From positions 62,001 to 126,000 of the forward strand of contig CAMDZD010000002.1 in assembly GCA_945910815.1 (NCBI GenBank): 64,000 nt of DNA, in the 5' to 3' direction. Both the position numbers and the translations under genes were made by a program. Positions 1-8,662 of this stretch are shown here, in pieces. The notes beneath the pieces are model-generated. The model saw only the letters and a program-made list of their open reading frames with translations. It did no database searches and had not been told where the DNA came from. Position 1 is the stretch's first letter. Every line of letters starts with the position of its first letter. This DNA comes from an uncultured Clostridia bacterium (GTDB lineage Bacteria > Bacillota > Clostridia > Oscillospirales > Ruminococcaceae).

Positions 1-409
1 TGATTCTGTCAATATCGGGCTGTTCGAGATTAGTCAGTGTAACATAATTTCCTTGCAAAAATGAGAGTCTTGCGTCGTCGTCCTTGAAATACAGAGTTTC
101 ACGCATACCCTTAGGCATCTGGTCTATAAAGCAGAAAACACACTTATTACGGCAGGTACGCTTTTTATCCATAAGAAAGCTTCCCGATTCAATACCCAAG
201 TCATCGTATTCGCTTTTTTCGAGATTAACAGTAAATTCCTTTCCGTCACGGCTGACCGTCAGGCTGATTTGATTGTCAGCGGAATAATACATATAATCAA
301 GAACATCATTTATTTTATGACCGTTTATGCTTATGAGAAAGTCACCTATACTGATTTTCTGTGTTCTGTATGCCGGAGAATTTTCAATAATACCTGTAAT
401 TTTTATCAT
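1..409 (-). CDS. DUF512-family radical SAM protein, N-terminal part (3' end outside window)
   Basis: This gene is missing from the ORF track because its stop lies beyond base 1. Translating the minus strand from the ATG at 407-409 gives 136 codons. Residues 1 to about 60 form a PDZ-like segment (MIKITGIIENSPAYR). They are followed by a cysteine cluster, CRNKCVFCFIDQMPKGMR, and then KDDDARLSFLQGNYVTLTNL. This order and these motifs match the DUF512 family, which pairs a PDZ-like domain with a radical SAM-type [4Fe-4S] site and is of unknown function. The start is supported by AGGTGAG about nine bases upstream. The gene lies downstream of rpmF, 109 bases away, on the same strand. The family assignment is secure; the substrate is unknown. 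Confidence 0.88.
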   Translation of the reverse strand, partial: MIKITGIIENSPAYRTQKISIGDFLISINGHKINDVLDYMYYSADNQISLTVSRDGKEFTVNLEKSEYDDLGIESGSFLMDKKRTCRNKCVFCFIDQMPKGMRETLYFKDDDARLSFLQGNYVTLTNLEQPDIDRI

Positions 410-518
410 CAGACAAGCTCACCTTTTAAAAAAATTTTTCCGGACGGTAAGTCCATAACAAAAAAGAGAGAAAGATTTCTCCTCCTCTCCTCCTGACATA
501 TAAGGAAAAACTGCTGAA

Positions 519-704
519 TTATTCAGCGTCCATTTTAAGAACCTCAACGCCCTTATAGAAACCGCAGTTCTTGCAAACCTTATGCGGAGCTTTTATAGCA
601 CCACAGTGGTCGCACTTGCTCATAGCAGGCATATCGAGCTTCCATACACTTGAACGTCTTTTGTCACGTCTTGCCTTAGAAGTTTTTCTCTTTGGTACAG
701 CCAT
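519..704 (-). CDS. rpmF: 50S ribosomal protein L32
   Basis: The 61-residue protein begins MAVPKRKTSKARRDKRRS and carries two CxxC pairs (CDHC and CKNC). It is therefore the zinc-binding form of L32, a component of the large ribosomal subunit. The ORF track starts seven codons earlier, but TAAGGAGGTG lies six bases before the ATG at 702-704, which is also the universal L32 start. It follows yceD by 48 bases, the usual yceD-rpmF pair. A weak hairpin with a T run (about 461-484 on the minus strand) may terminate it. Confidence 0.97.
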   Translation of the reverse strand: MAVPKRKTSKARRDKRRSSVWKLDMPAMSKCDHCGAIKAPHKVCKNCGFYKGVEVLKMDAE

Positions 705-752
705 TACCGGCACCTCCTTATTCAAAGCATTATTTTATATAAATAATGCAGA

Positions 753-1202
753 TTATTTCAGACAATTGCATTCAGATTCGTTAAGGTCACACCCGCACAC
801 CATACAAAGACCTTTGCAGTCATCTTTACAGATGAATTTTGTGGGCAGTTCCAGAAACAAATCCATAATTGCAATATCGTTTAAATCAATGCTCTCTTTT
901 TCTGCTACAATATAATCATCATTGCCGTCATTATCGAGAGATGAAACGACAGTATGGCAGAAATCATAACTGAAATTTCTGTCAAGCTCTTTAAGACAGC
1001 GGTCACAGGTTATATGCAGGGTAAAGTCTGCTGAAAACTTAACAGTGACGATACCGGCTTTGTTGAAGATGACACCTTTTATATGCACAGGCGATGCAAA
1101 TGAAAGCCCGTTCACAGCGGAAAGCTCGTCCTCCATAATATTGTAGTCAATATTTTTACGTTCACCGGTAATATTAAAAAGCTGTTTTAAATTAATAATC
1201 AT
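753..1202 (-). CDS. yceD: YceD family (DUF177) protein
   Basis: A 149-residue DUF177/YceD protein. In bacteria the family is encoded next to rpmF and is linked to 23S rRNA accumulation or ribosome assembly. The N-terminal half carries the GLSFASPVHIKGVI-type segment. There is a central CDRCL motif, and the C-terminus is cysteine rich (CKDDCKGLCMVCG...CNC), suggesting bound metal. The ORF track start at 1223 is unlikely: the ATG at 1200-1202 has AAGAGG eight bases upstream, and the consensus promoter at 1234-1262 would place the transcript start near 1227. It is co-transcribed with rpmF. Confidence 0.9.
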   Translation of the reverse strand: MIINLKQLFNITGERKNIDYNIMEDELSAVNGLSFASPVHIKGVIFNKAGIVTVKFSADFTLHITCDRCLKELDRNFSYDFCHTVVSSLDNDGNDDYIVAEKESIDLNDIAIMDLFLELPTKFICKDDCKGLCMVCGCDLNESECNCLK

Positions 1203-1233
1203 AGCACTGAACCTCTTAAGCATTACAAATTAT

Positions 1234-1262
1234 ATTATACACTAACAGAAACAATCTGTCAA
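1234..1262 (-). promoter_or_regulatory. Sigma-A type promoter of yceD-rpmF
   Basis: The minus strand reads TTGACA, 17 bases, TATAAT. Both hexamers and the spacing are perfect consensus. It lies about 30 bases before the yceD start. Confidence 0.85.
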
Positions 1263-1283
1263 TAGGATTTTAAAAAATTTTTT

Positions 1284-1306
1284 GGCGGAGAATAAATTTC
1301 TCCGCC
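1284..1306 (-). terminator. Hairpin between the pgi operon and yceD-rpmF
   Basis: GGCGGAGAA and TTCTCCGCC pair in a perfect nine-base stem around a five-base loop, 14 bases past the end of the small ATPase gene. On the minus strand it is followed by A6T6 rather than a T run directly at the stem, so termination efficiency is uncertain. Confidence 0.55.
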
Positions 1307-1319
1307 TGTGGGGAAAAAC

Positions 1320-1727
1320 TTACTTTATGAACTTTGTAACGCTTTCAGGGAGTTCGGAATTGTCAGCAGAAATTGTAAATACAACGTCTGTATCCTCTCC
1401 GGTGAGCTTGTCAAGCTTGCTGAGGAGTTCACCGAGCATATTGAAGTCGTAGCCACAGATTTTAAGAACGCCGTCAATGAAGATTTCCTTTATATCGTAG
1501 TTGCCTGCAAGCATACCTGCAACAAATCCGTAAAGGCTGTCGAAGCTGTTTACATTGAACTGTTCAACACTGCACCATCTGACCTTATAGCTGATTTCAC
1601 GTCTGAGAGTTTCGCCTTTTTCGATACAAACGAGACAGCCGTTAGTTGACTTTACAGCATCGTTAATCATATTGATAAGGATTTTTGTCTTGCCGGTACC
1701 TTTTTTTCCGGTAATAAGTTTAATCAT
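1320..1727 (-). CDS. Small P-loop NTPase of unknown function
   Basis: A 135-residue protein that is almost only a nucleotide-binding fold. It has a Walker A motif at the N-terminus (TGKKGTGKT) and a Walker B-like strand, IKEIFIDGVLKI, at about residues 78-90. No other domain is recognisable. It has no signal peptide or membrane segment, so it is probably cytoplasmic. AAAGGAG lies upstream of the ATG. It starts 34 bases after the pgi stop and has no promoter of its own, so it is likely co-transcribed with pgi. The role is unknown; a connection to sugar phosphate metabolism would rest on position only. Confidence 0.75.
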   Translation of the reverse strand: MIKLITGKKGTGKTKILINMINDAVKSTNGCLVCIEKGETLRREISYKVRWCSVEQFNVNSFDSLYGFVAGMLAGNYDIKEIFIDGVLKICGYDFNMLGELLSKLDKLTGEDTDVVFTISADNSELPESVTKFIK

Positions 1728-1761
1728 ATATATTACTCCTTTATATTAATTTGATGTATAA

Positions 1762-3096
1762 TCAGCCGAGTTTTGCTTCAAGAGCAGACTTGCGGTCTTC
1801 ATATCCGGGCTTTCCGAGAAGTGCGAACATATTTGACTTATAGCTTTCAACACCGGGCTGATTGAATGGATTTACTCCGAGAACGTATCCTGAAACTGCA
1901 CAAGCCTTTTCAAAGAAGTAAATAAGATAGCCGAGTGTAAATTCAGTTGTATCATCGATTTCAATGATTATATTCGGAACTCCGCCCTCTGTGTGAGCAA
2001 GAACAGTACCTTCAAAAGCCTTTCTGTTTACGACTGACATATTCTGATTTGTAAGGAAATTCAGACCGTCAAGATTAGCTTCATCGGGTTCAAGGAAGAG
2101 GTCTTTCTTAGGTTTCTTTATGTCAACGACAGTTTCAAACATAAGTCTTGAACCTTCCTGAATATACTGTCCCATTGAATGGAGGTCAGTTGAGAATACA
2201 ACAGATGCAGGGAAAAGTCCCTTGTTGTCCTTACCTTCGCTCTCGCCGAAAAGCTGTTTATACCATTCAGCCATAGTAACGAATGCGGGGTCATAGGAAA
2301 CGAGAAGTTCAACAGACTTGCCCTTTCTGTAAAGAATATTTCTGAGAGCAGCATATTTATAGCAGTCGTTATTGTCGAAATCGGCAGTAAAATCAGCCTG
2401 AGCCTTTGCAGCACCCTGCATAAGAGCATCAATGTCACAGCCTGCAACGGCAATCGGAAGAAGTCCTACTGCTGTAAGAACTGAAAAACGTCCGCCTACA
2501 TCGTCCGGAATAACGAAAGTTTCATAACCTTCAGTATCAGCAAGGCTCTTGAGAGTACCTCTTGCCTTGTCAGTAGTACAGAAAATTCTGTCCTTAGCAT
2601 TTTCCTTGCCGTACTTTTCTTCAACAAGCTTCTTGAATACTCTGAAAGCAAGAGCGGGTTCGGTAGTAGTACCGGATTTTGAAATTACATTTACAGAGAA
2701 GTCTCTGCCTTCGCAAAGTGAGATAACCTCATTGAGATAAGTCGGATTGATATTGTTTCCGACATAGTAAATATCAGGAGTATCCTTTTTAAGGTTATTA
2801 TAGAAAGGTGATTTCAGGAACTCGATAGCAGCTCTTGCACCGAGATATGAACCGCCAATTCCTATAACGATAAGAACATCGGAATTTGACTGAATTTTCT
2901 TGGCAGCAGCCTTGATTCTTGCAAATTCGTCTTTATCGTAGTCAGTAGGGAGATTGAGCCAGCCGAGAAAATCACTGCCCAGACCGTTTTTGTCATGCAA
3001 AGTTTTAGCAGCAGTTTCAACCTGTGATTTAATCCCTTTAAGTTCATCGGGATTGATGAAGCTTTCGAGATATTTAGTATTGAGTTTCAAAGACAT
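1762..3096 (-). CDS. pgi: Glucose-6-phosphate isomerase
   Basis: A 444-residue phosphoglucose isomerase that interconverts glucose 6-phosphate and fructose 6-phosphate in the cytoplasm. Visible family blocks are [18 protein letters not shown], the [17 protein letters not shown] phosphate-binding loop, [11 protein letters not shown] and [14 protein letters not shown] near the C-terminus. The length matches the short bacterial form. GGAGG lies ten bases before the ATG. A promoter sits about 60 bases upstream, and a small P-loop ATPase gene follows. With fbp 1.3 kb further upstream it supplies the hexose phosphate branch point. Confidence 0.97.
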   Translation of the reverse strand: MSLKLNTKYLESFINPDELKGIKSQVETAAKTLHDKNGLGSDFLGWLNLPTDYDKDEFARIKAAAKKIQSNSDVLIVIGIGGSYLGARAAIEFLKSPFYNNLKKDTPDIYYVGNNINPTYLNEVISLCEGRDFSVNVISKSGTTTEPALAFRVFKKLVEEKYGKENAKDRIFCTTDKARGTLKSLADTEGYETFVIPDDVGGRFSVLTAVGLLPIAVAGCDIDALMQGAAKAQADFTADFDNNDCYKYAALRNILYRKGKSVELLVSYDPAFVTMAEWYKQLFGESEGKDNKGLFPASVVFSTDLHSMGQYIQEGSRLMFETVVDIKKPKKDLFLEPDEANLDGLNFLTNQNMSVVNRKAFEGTVLAHTEGGVPNIIIEIDDTTEFTLGYLIYFFEKACAVSGYVLGVNPFNQPGVESYKSNMFALLGKPGYEDRKSALEAKLG

Positions 3097-3155
3097 TTTA
3101 AAAACCTCCAGTGAGCAACATAGAAAGCAGATACATAATTTTCCGCCTCATTAAT

Positions 3156-3184
3156 ATCATACTATACTTTGAAAATTTTTGCAA
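3156..3184 (-). promoter_or_regulatory. Promoter of pgi
   Basis: The minus strand reads TTGCAA, 17 bases, TATGAT, about 60 bases before the pgi ATG. Both hexamers are one to two changes from the sigma-A consensus. Confidence 0.6.
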
Positions 3185-3225
3185 GAGGGAAACGTCATAA
3201 TTGTGCAAATACAACAAATCTCTTT

Positions 3226-4353
3226 CTATAATTTCAGTAAATTTGACAGTGATTTTTTTACAGTAAACAACAAAGAAGATTTTTTTACTTCATTTTTAGT
3301 GATAATATCTGTTTCAAATACAAGGGTATCACCATTATAGAATGCCATTGTACCTATTTTCTGACCTTTTTTTACGGGTGCGGTTATATATTCGGGAATA
3401 ACTATCCTGTTTGTAATTTCAGATGAGGCTTTCGGAACTACAACGCAGTTCTGGGATTTGAGCATAATTTCAACGGCATTTTCCTGACCTGATTTTACTT
3501 TCATCGGAATAAGAAGTTCATCGAGAAAGGCGGGAACTGTGACTTTAAATTCTCGGAATCCCCTGTTTATAAGGCTTTTTGCTGTTGAAAATGATGTATC
3601 CTCATCGGGAGCTTTCAGAATTACCGCAATATATGAGGAATCCTCTCTCAATGCTCCCTCGGCTATGCAGTAGCCTGACTGTTCCGAATGACATGCTTTA
3701 AATCCGATATGCCCCTCGAATTTACGTGCAAGAGTATTTTCGCTTACAAGCTCGGTCTGACCGTTTTTTACAAAGTCTCTCCATGTCTGAAAATACGGCA
3801 GAAGAAAATCATATCCGGAAAGCTCCGCTGATATTACTGCAATATCGTGGGCAGTAGTGTAATCCTTTTCGGAATAATAACCGTAAGGATTTGTAAAAGC
3901 TGAATTTCTTAAACCCAAATCGAAAGCCATAGAGTTCATCTGTGAAACAAATTCATCTAAAGAACGGCAGGACTTTTCCGCAAGAACTGTCAGTGCATCA
4001 TTTGCATTTCCGATTATTACGCTTTTCAGAAGTTCATCTGCCGTAAGCTTATCGCCCTGCTGTAACCATATTACTGAACCTTTCGTTCCTGTTACCGATG
4101 CCGATGCCGTAAGCTCATCATCAAGACGGAATTTTCCCGTTTCAATAGAATCAGCTATAACAAGAAGTGACATCAGTTTCGCCATATATCCCGCATTTAC
4201 CTGCATATCGGATTTGTTTTCGGATATAACGGTGCGTGTAGTGGTTTCCATAAGAACATACGGGAAATCATTTTCCACCGCACAGGAGCTTAAATCAGGA
4301 ATATATGAAAACACTGTCAGTACAGAAAATATTATGCACAATAATTTTTTCAT
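3226..4353 (-). CDS. S11 D-Ala-D-Ala carboxypeptidase-like protein, catalytic motifs lost
   Basis: A 375-residue protein of the DacA/DacF (peptidase S11) fold with an N-terminal signal sequence. LSSC at residues 21-24 resembles a lipobox, so it may be a lipoprotein. The family framework is clear (AFTNPYGYYSEKDYTTAHDIAVIS). All three active-site motifs are changed. The SxxK position reads YMAK, so the nucleophilic serine is tyrosine. SGN reads NAN. KTG reads KAC. I infer that it binds cell-wall material or a partner without acting as a carboxypeptidase. It lies 57 bases downstream of fbp. A second degenerate S11 gene sits upstream of fbp. Confidence 0.85.
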   Translation of the reverse strand: MKKLLCIIFSVLTVFSYIPDLSSCAVENDFPYVLMETTTRTVISENKSDMQVNAGYMAKLMSLLVIADSIETGKFRLDDELTASASVTGTKGSVIWLQQGDKLTADELLKSVIIGNANDALTVLAEKSCRSLDEFVSQMNSMAFDLGLRNSAFTNPYGYYSEKDYTTAHDIAVISAELSGYDFLLPYFQTWRDFVKNGQTELVSENTLARKFEGHIGFKACHSEQSGYCIAEGALREDSSYIAVILKAPDEDTSFSTAKSLINRGFREFKVTVPAFLDELLIPMKVKSGQENAVEIMLKSQNCVVVPKASSEITNRIVIPEYITAPVKKGQKIGTMAFYNGDTLVFETDIITKNEVKKSSLLFTVKKSLSNLLKL

Positions 4354-4410
4354 ATAGAAATCCTCCGCATTTTATACTGTTATATTATACTGCAAATGCG
4401 GACAGATTAT

Positions 4411-6324
4411 TTATGACTCCTGAATAATACCGCTTCTGTATGCCGTCAGAAGTTCTTTCAAATCGGAAATTCTTTCCTCAAGCTCCTTTCCCAAATCAGT
4501 ATCGGAAATGTTTACACGTTCTTTCATTTTTTCAACTATGTAAACCTTTGGAGCATAATTTTCGGCTGTATGTTCCGCAAGCTGTAAACTGTGGGAATCG
4601 TATATAAGTGTATATCCTGCTATTCCCGTTTTGGTACGGTATGCCTTTGAAATTCCGCCGTCTATTACATAGAGCTTTCCGCCTGCTTTCACGGGACTTT
4701 CGCCGTCCTTTATTTTTACCGGCACATGACCGTTTATTATATGCCCATGTTCCTCACTGACTCCAAATTCATGAAGTATTTTAATGCATACTTCAGGATT
4801 GTCACTGAGTTTGTAGTAAGGATTATATATTTCCTTATGGAGTTCGGAATCATCTGTGAAGTATCTTTCAAAGAATGCCATTTTATCTTTTCCGTATATC
4901 GGAGATTTCGCACCGCACCACAGATACCACATAAAATCGCAAGCCGTTTCCTTTGATTTACTGCCGTAAATTCCGTAATATGCCTCTTTTGCGATTTCGT
5001 TTATACGGTCAAGGAGAGCTTTTCCCGAATAATTTATTCCGTCTATATTCATATATTCAAAGTCGCCCGATTCCGTCATAGGAATACAGCCGTGATAAAG
5101 TATATTGTTATTGCATACCTTGTACATACTTCCATGTGAATAAAGGAATTTTATATGCCTGTTCAGTCTCTGACTGTGGCGGAATGATGCCGAAAGTATA
5201 TTCATCAGTTCATCTTCCTGCGGAGTAAGTTCGAGAGGATTTTCGGGATTGACAGTAGGAAAATTATTATCTTTCAGCTTGTATGTTTTACCGTTAATTT
5301 CGATTGTACCGGATTCAAAATCCACTTTCGGAAGAAGATTTCTGTCATTCATATCATATTCGGGGTGCTTTCTGATTAGCTGGCCTTCAAGCTTGCATTG
5401 TATTATTGTTATAGCCTTGTGCATTTTTGCGGTAAGGGTATCTTCAACGGAATCGTATTTGTTGTAATCGAGAAGATGTGGCATAAATTCAGTGCAGGGG
5501 TCATCTTTGTATACTTCATTTGCAAATACCGACAATGCCCTTAAATTAAGACCGTATCCGTCCTCAAGGACATCAAAACCGTTGTAGCTTACTGCAATTC
5601 TTACAACGTTCGCAATAAGAGCCTTGTTTCCGGAGCAGGCTCCCATCCACGAAATATCATGATTGCCCCACTGTATATCGACATCGGAACGCTTCATTAA
5701 TTCGTCCATAATAATATCAGGACGTGGGCCTCTGTCGAAAATATCTCCTATTATATGGAGCTTGTCTATTGCGATTGCCTGAATAAGATTGCATACTGAT
5801 GCTATAAAATGCTGTGAAATTCCTGTTTCTATGATTGAGGAAATAATTTCCTCATAATAGAAATCCTTGTTTATATCATCGGTAACATTAAGAAGTTCAT
5901 CAAGAATATACAGAAAATCCTTAGGGCATTTTTCACGCACCTTTGAACGTGTATATTTTGCAGAAACACTTTCACATACAAGAATAAGGCGGTATATGGT
6001 AATTTTCTGCCATTCGTCAGTAAGACCTCCGGAATTTTCAAGTTCTTTCATACGCTTTTCGGGATAGTATATCAGATACGCAAGATTTTCACGTTCCTGA
6101 CTTGTAATACTTTTTCCGAAAACCTTATCTATTTTGTTTTTTATAAGTCCCGATGCACTTTTAAGCAGATGAAGAAAGCTTTCATATTCGCCGTGCAGGT
6201 CGCTGAAAAAGTATTCCGTTCCCTTCGGGAGACTTCTTATGGCATTATAATTTACAATTGCACTTGCACCGGATTCTATATTAGGGTATTCCTTTGATAA
6301 AAGCTGTAAATATTTCAGTTCCAA
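4411..6324 (-). CDS. fbp: Fructose-1,6-bisphosphatase, class III
   Basis: A 637-residue class III (YydE/Fbp type) enzyme that hydrolyses fructose 1,6-bisphosphate to fructose 6-phosphate in gluconeogenesis. It has the metallophosphatase motifs FFSDLHGEYESFLHLL, HIIGDIFDRGPRPDII and IQWGNHDISWMGA, and a late HIINGHVPVKIKDGESP block. Length is normal for the Firmicutes family. The start codon is TTG: GGAGG lies seven bases before TTGGAACTG, and no ATG nearby fits. It sits between two S11-like genes on the same strand. Confidence 0.97.
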   Translation of the reverse strand: MELKYLQLLSKEYPNIESGASAIVNYNAIRSLPKGTEYFFSDLHGEYESFLHLLKSASGLIKNKIDKVFGKSITSQERENLAYLIYYPEKRMKELENSGGLTDEWQKITIYRLILVCESVSAKYTRSKVREKCPKDFLYILDELLNVTDDINKDFYYEEIISSIIETGISQHFIASVCNLIQAIAIDKLHIIGDIFDRGPRPDIIMDELMKRSDVDIQWGNHDISWMGACSGNKALIANVVRIAVSYNGFDVLEDGYGLNLRALSVFANEVYKDDPCTEFMPHLLDYNKYDSVEDTLTAKMHKAITIIQCKLEGQLIRKHPEYDMNDRNLLPKVDFESGTIEINGKTYKLKDNNFPTVNPENPLELTPQEDELMNILSASFRHSQRLNRHIKFLYSHGSMYKVCNNNILYHGCIPMTESGDFEYMNIDGINYSGKALLDRINEIAKEAYYGIYGSKSKETACDFMWYLWCGAKSPIYGKDKMAFFERYFTDDSELHKEIYNPYYKLSDNPEVCIKILHEFGVSEEHGHIINGHVPVKIKDGESPVKAGGKLYVIDGGISKAYRTKTGIAGYTLIYDSHSLQLAEHTAENYAPKVYIVEKMKERVNISDTDLGKELEERISDLKELLTAYRSGIIQES

Positions 6325-6359
6325 GAATATTCCTCCGTTCTGTATAATTTATAAGCATA

Positions 6360-6382
6360 TCGGGCGACCAGTGACCGCCCGA
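6360..6382 (-). terminator. Hairpin between S11-like gene and fbp
   Basis: TCGGGCG pairs with CGCCCGA (seven bases, nine-base loop) 18 bases past the upstream S11-like gene. No T run follows on the minus strand, so it may stabilise a 3' end or only partly terminate before fbp. Confidence 0.4.
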
Positions 6383-6399
6383 ATATTTCAGAATAAAAA

Positions 6400-7806
6400 T
6401 TATTTTTTTGTTTTTTTGTCTCTGTCGGACTTGTCTGCCTTTGGAACTGTGTATATAGGCTTTACAGGTTTCTGTCTGTTTTTGTAACATACATAGGCGT
6501 ATATGCATATAAGCACATAAATAAGGCAGAGAACAGTTGAAACTATAAAGGCATTTTTAAACCAGGGTGATTTGGAAAATGACGATGCGGCGTATAAATT
6601 ATATTTTGATTTGGAACGCTTTACATCAGATACCGCAACAAGATTTACTGTACCAAGAGTTTCGCCCGAATATTTCAAATCAACCGTTCCGAGGTTCTGA
6701 CCTTTTGATACAGGAGCTTTTATTGAATCGGGACAATGAGTTTCAGTTTTTATAAGTGCAAGGTCTATTCCGTCATACCATAGATAAGTAAATTCTTCTT
6801 CCGGCTTTACAAGTACATAATCAGCATTTTCACCGAGTTCAACTTCTATTTCGTCAATCTCAATCGAATCGGAAAGCAATACCTGATATGAAAAATGATT
6901 GAATATCCAGTCAAGAATAATTTCAGCGTCATCGAGATGATAGAACTGTCTTTCACCGTATGCATCAGTAAAAGGTGATTTCATAAGGACAACAAGGTAA
7001 TTGTTACCGCTTTTGCTTCCGAGGGTTATAATATTTCTTCCGACTGAAGAAGTATTTGCAGTTTTGATACCCTTTGCACCTACATAATAGTAATCGGAAT
7101 CCTTATCAGTCATAAGATTGGAATGAGTCCATTTCCAGGGTTCTTCTCCCTCATACAGCATATGTCTTTCTGTATTGGGGTGACTCGGAGTATGTTCTGT
7201 CTGTGTAGCAATTTCTTCAAAATGCGGTACTTTAAGGGCGTATTCAGTTATAATAGCCATATCTCTTGCAGTTGTATACTGTTCTGAATCATAAAGGCCG
7301 TTCGGATTTGTAAAATTAGTAGCAGTACAGCCTATTTCAGAGGCTTTCTGATTCATCATATCAACGAATCCGGAAATATTTCCATCGCTGAAATGATATG
7401 CAAGAGTCTGAGTGGCTTCTATTGATGATGTAAGCATCATTGCGGAGAGCAAATCCTCAACAGTAAGGACATCGCCGTCATAAATATCGGCATAGCACAA
7501 ATCCATATAGTATTCGCTTGCATACAAATCCGAATATACATCTTCTTCGACCGTGATTTCCTCTTTGAGATTGTCGCAGTTTTCAAGGCATATGACAGCC
7601 GTCATAATATTGACCAATGCTCCGGGAGTCTGCTTGACATCGGGATTTTTTTCATGTATAATCAAATCCGAATCAAGATTTATTACAATTGCCGATTCAC
7701 TTTTTATCTGCGAAGTAAGAGGAAAATTAAATGCCTGAGCTTCAGATTTATTCACAAAGGGTACTAAGGCAGTGAGAGCCATAATAAACGAAAGTATTCT
7801 TTTCAT
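6400..7806 (-). CDS. S11 D-Ala-D-Ala carboxypeptidase-like membrane protein, catalytic motifs lost
   Basis: A 468-residue S11-fold protein with a signal peptide (LSFIMALTALVPFV). One C-terminal membrane segment (AFIVSTVLCLIYVLICIYAYV) is followed by a basic lysine-rich tail, so the domain faces the cell exterior. The framework is intact (FTNPNGLYDSEQYTTARDMAIIT). The catalytic sites are not: the SxxK box reads ALVN (serine to alanine, lysine to asparagine), SGN reads SSI and KTG reads KTA. AAAGGAGAT precedes the ATG. It is a second probable S11 pseudoenzyme, with different substitutions from its neighbour, so the losses were probably independent. Confidence 0.85.
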   Translation of the reverse strand: MKRILSFIMALTALVPFVNKSEAQAFNFPLTSQIKSESAIVINLDSDLIIHEKNPDVKQTPGALVNIMTAVICLENCDNLKEEITVEEDVYSDLYASEYYMDLCYADIYDGDVLTVEDLLSAMMLTSSIEATQTLAYHFSDGNISGFVDMMNQKASEIGCTATNFTNPNGLYDSEQYTTARDMAIITEYALKVPHFEEIATQTEHTPSHPNTERHMLYEGEEPWKWTHSNLMTDKDSDYYYVGAKGIKTANTSSVGRNIITLGSKSGNNYLVVLMKSPFTDAYGERQFYHLDDAEIILDWIFNHFSYQVLLSDSIEIDEIEVELGENADYVLVKPEEEFTYLWYDGIDLALIKTETHCPDSIKAPVSKGQNLGTVDLKYSGETLGTVNLVAVSDVKRSKSKYNLYAASSFSKSPWFKNAFIVSTVLCLIYVLICIYAYVCYKNRQKPVKPIYTVPKADKSDRDKKTKK

Positions 7807-7897
7807 ATAAAAATATCTCCTTTAACACATATTAATTATATTATATCAGATTATTTCCTGTTTTTAAAGGGGTTTTAAAAAATTTTTTTCAAAGCTG

Positions 7898-7926
7898 TTT
7901 ACCTTTTCTGAAAAATATGATAGAAT
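7898..7926 (+). promoter_or_regulatory. Promoter of the metallophosphoesterase gene
   Basis: TTTACC, 17 bases, TAGAAT with a TGA extension directly before the -10 box, 38 bases before the ATG. Confidence 0.5.
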
Positions 7927-7963
7927 ATTACTGAATTACAGAAAATCAGGAGGATTTTATATT

Positions 7964-8629
7964 ATGGTATACGTTACCGGCGATATGCACGGAGAATTTA
8001 AGAGATTCAAGGATTCAAAAATAAAACGCCTCAAAAAAGGCGATACACTTATAATATGCGGTGATTTCGGATTTTTCTGGAACGGTTCAAAAGAAGAAAA
8101 AGCGATTATTAAAAAGCTCGAAGAAAAAGAGTTTGACATTGCTTTTATTGACGGCTGTCACGAAAATTTCGATATTATCGAAGAACCTGAACCAATCGAA
8201 TGGCACAGGGGGAAAGTTCACGCTCTGGGTAAAAATATTTTTCATCTTATGCGTGGTCAGATTTACGAAATAGAGAATATGAAAATTTTTGCATTCGGAG
8301 GCGGTCACAGTCAGGATTTTGAATTTCGCCGTGACAGTCCGAACTGGTGGCAACGTGAACAGCCTTCGCATGATGAAATTCTTGATGCTATCGAAAATCT
8401 TAAAAAATACAACTGGAAAATCGACTACATAGTAACTCATGAACCCCCTGCATCTCTTAAGGACTGCCTGAACGTTGATATTTTTCAGCGTCTGGAAGTA
8501 CATACTTTTTTTGAAGATGTCATTAAAAACTGCTGGTTTAGGAAGTGGTTTTTCGGGAAATGCCATATTGACAAGTATATCCCCACAAAATACTTTGCAC
8601 TTTTTGACAGTGTAGAGCAGATAAAATAA
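7964..8629 (+). CDS. Calcineurin-like metallophosphoesterase
   Basis: A 221-residue cytoplasmic metallophosphoesterase. The binuclear metal motifs appear in order: VTGDMHGEF, ICGDFGFFW, DGCHENF (in place of the usual GNHD), FGGGHS and THEPP. The substrate cannot be told from sequence; relatives act on phosphodiesters or nucleotides. AGGAGG precedes the ATG. The gene is monocistronic, with its own promoter and a strong bidirectional terminator shared with lysA. The opposite-strand ORFs here are shadows. Confidence 0.88.
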   Translation: MVYVTGDMHGEFKRFKDSKIKRLKKGDTLIICGDFGFFWNGSKEEKAIIKKLEEKEFDIAFIDGCHENFDIIEEPEPIEWHRGKVHALGKNIFHLMRGQIYEIENMKIFAFGGGHSQDFEFRRDSPNWWQREQPSHDEILDAIENLKKYNWKIDYIVTHEPPASLKDCLNVDIFQRLEVHTFFEDVIKNCWFRKWFFGKCHIDKYIPTKYFALFDSVEQIK

Positions 8630-8631
8630 TA

Positions 8632-8657
8632 AAAGGCGGTCTTAAATGACCGCCTTT
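8632..8657. terminator. Bidirectional terminator between metallophosphoesterase and lysA
   Basis: AAAGGCGGTC and GACCGCCTTT form a perfect ten-base stem around a six-base loop. It lies three bases past the plus-strand stop and six bases past the minus-strand lysA stop. Confidence 0.85.
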
Positions 8658-8662
8658 GCTGT

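Noticed and set aside
8087-8566. 159-codon minus-strand ORF opposite the metallophosphoesterase
   Set aside because: The plus strand has all metallophosphoesterase motifs and a good ribosome binding site. The minus ORF is a shadow.
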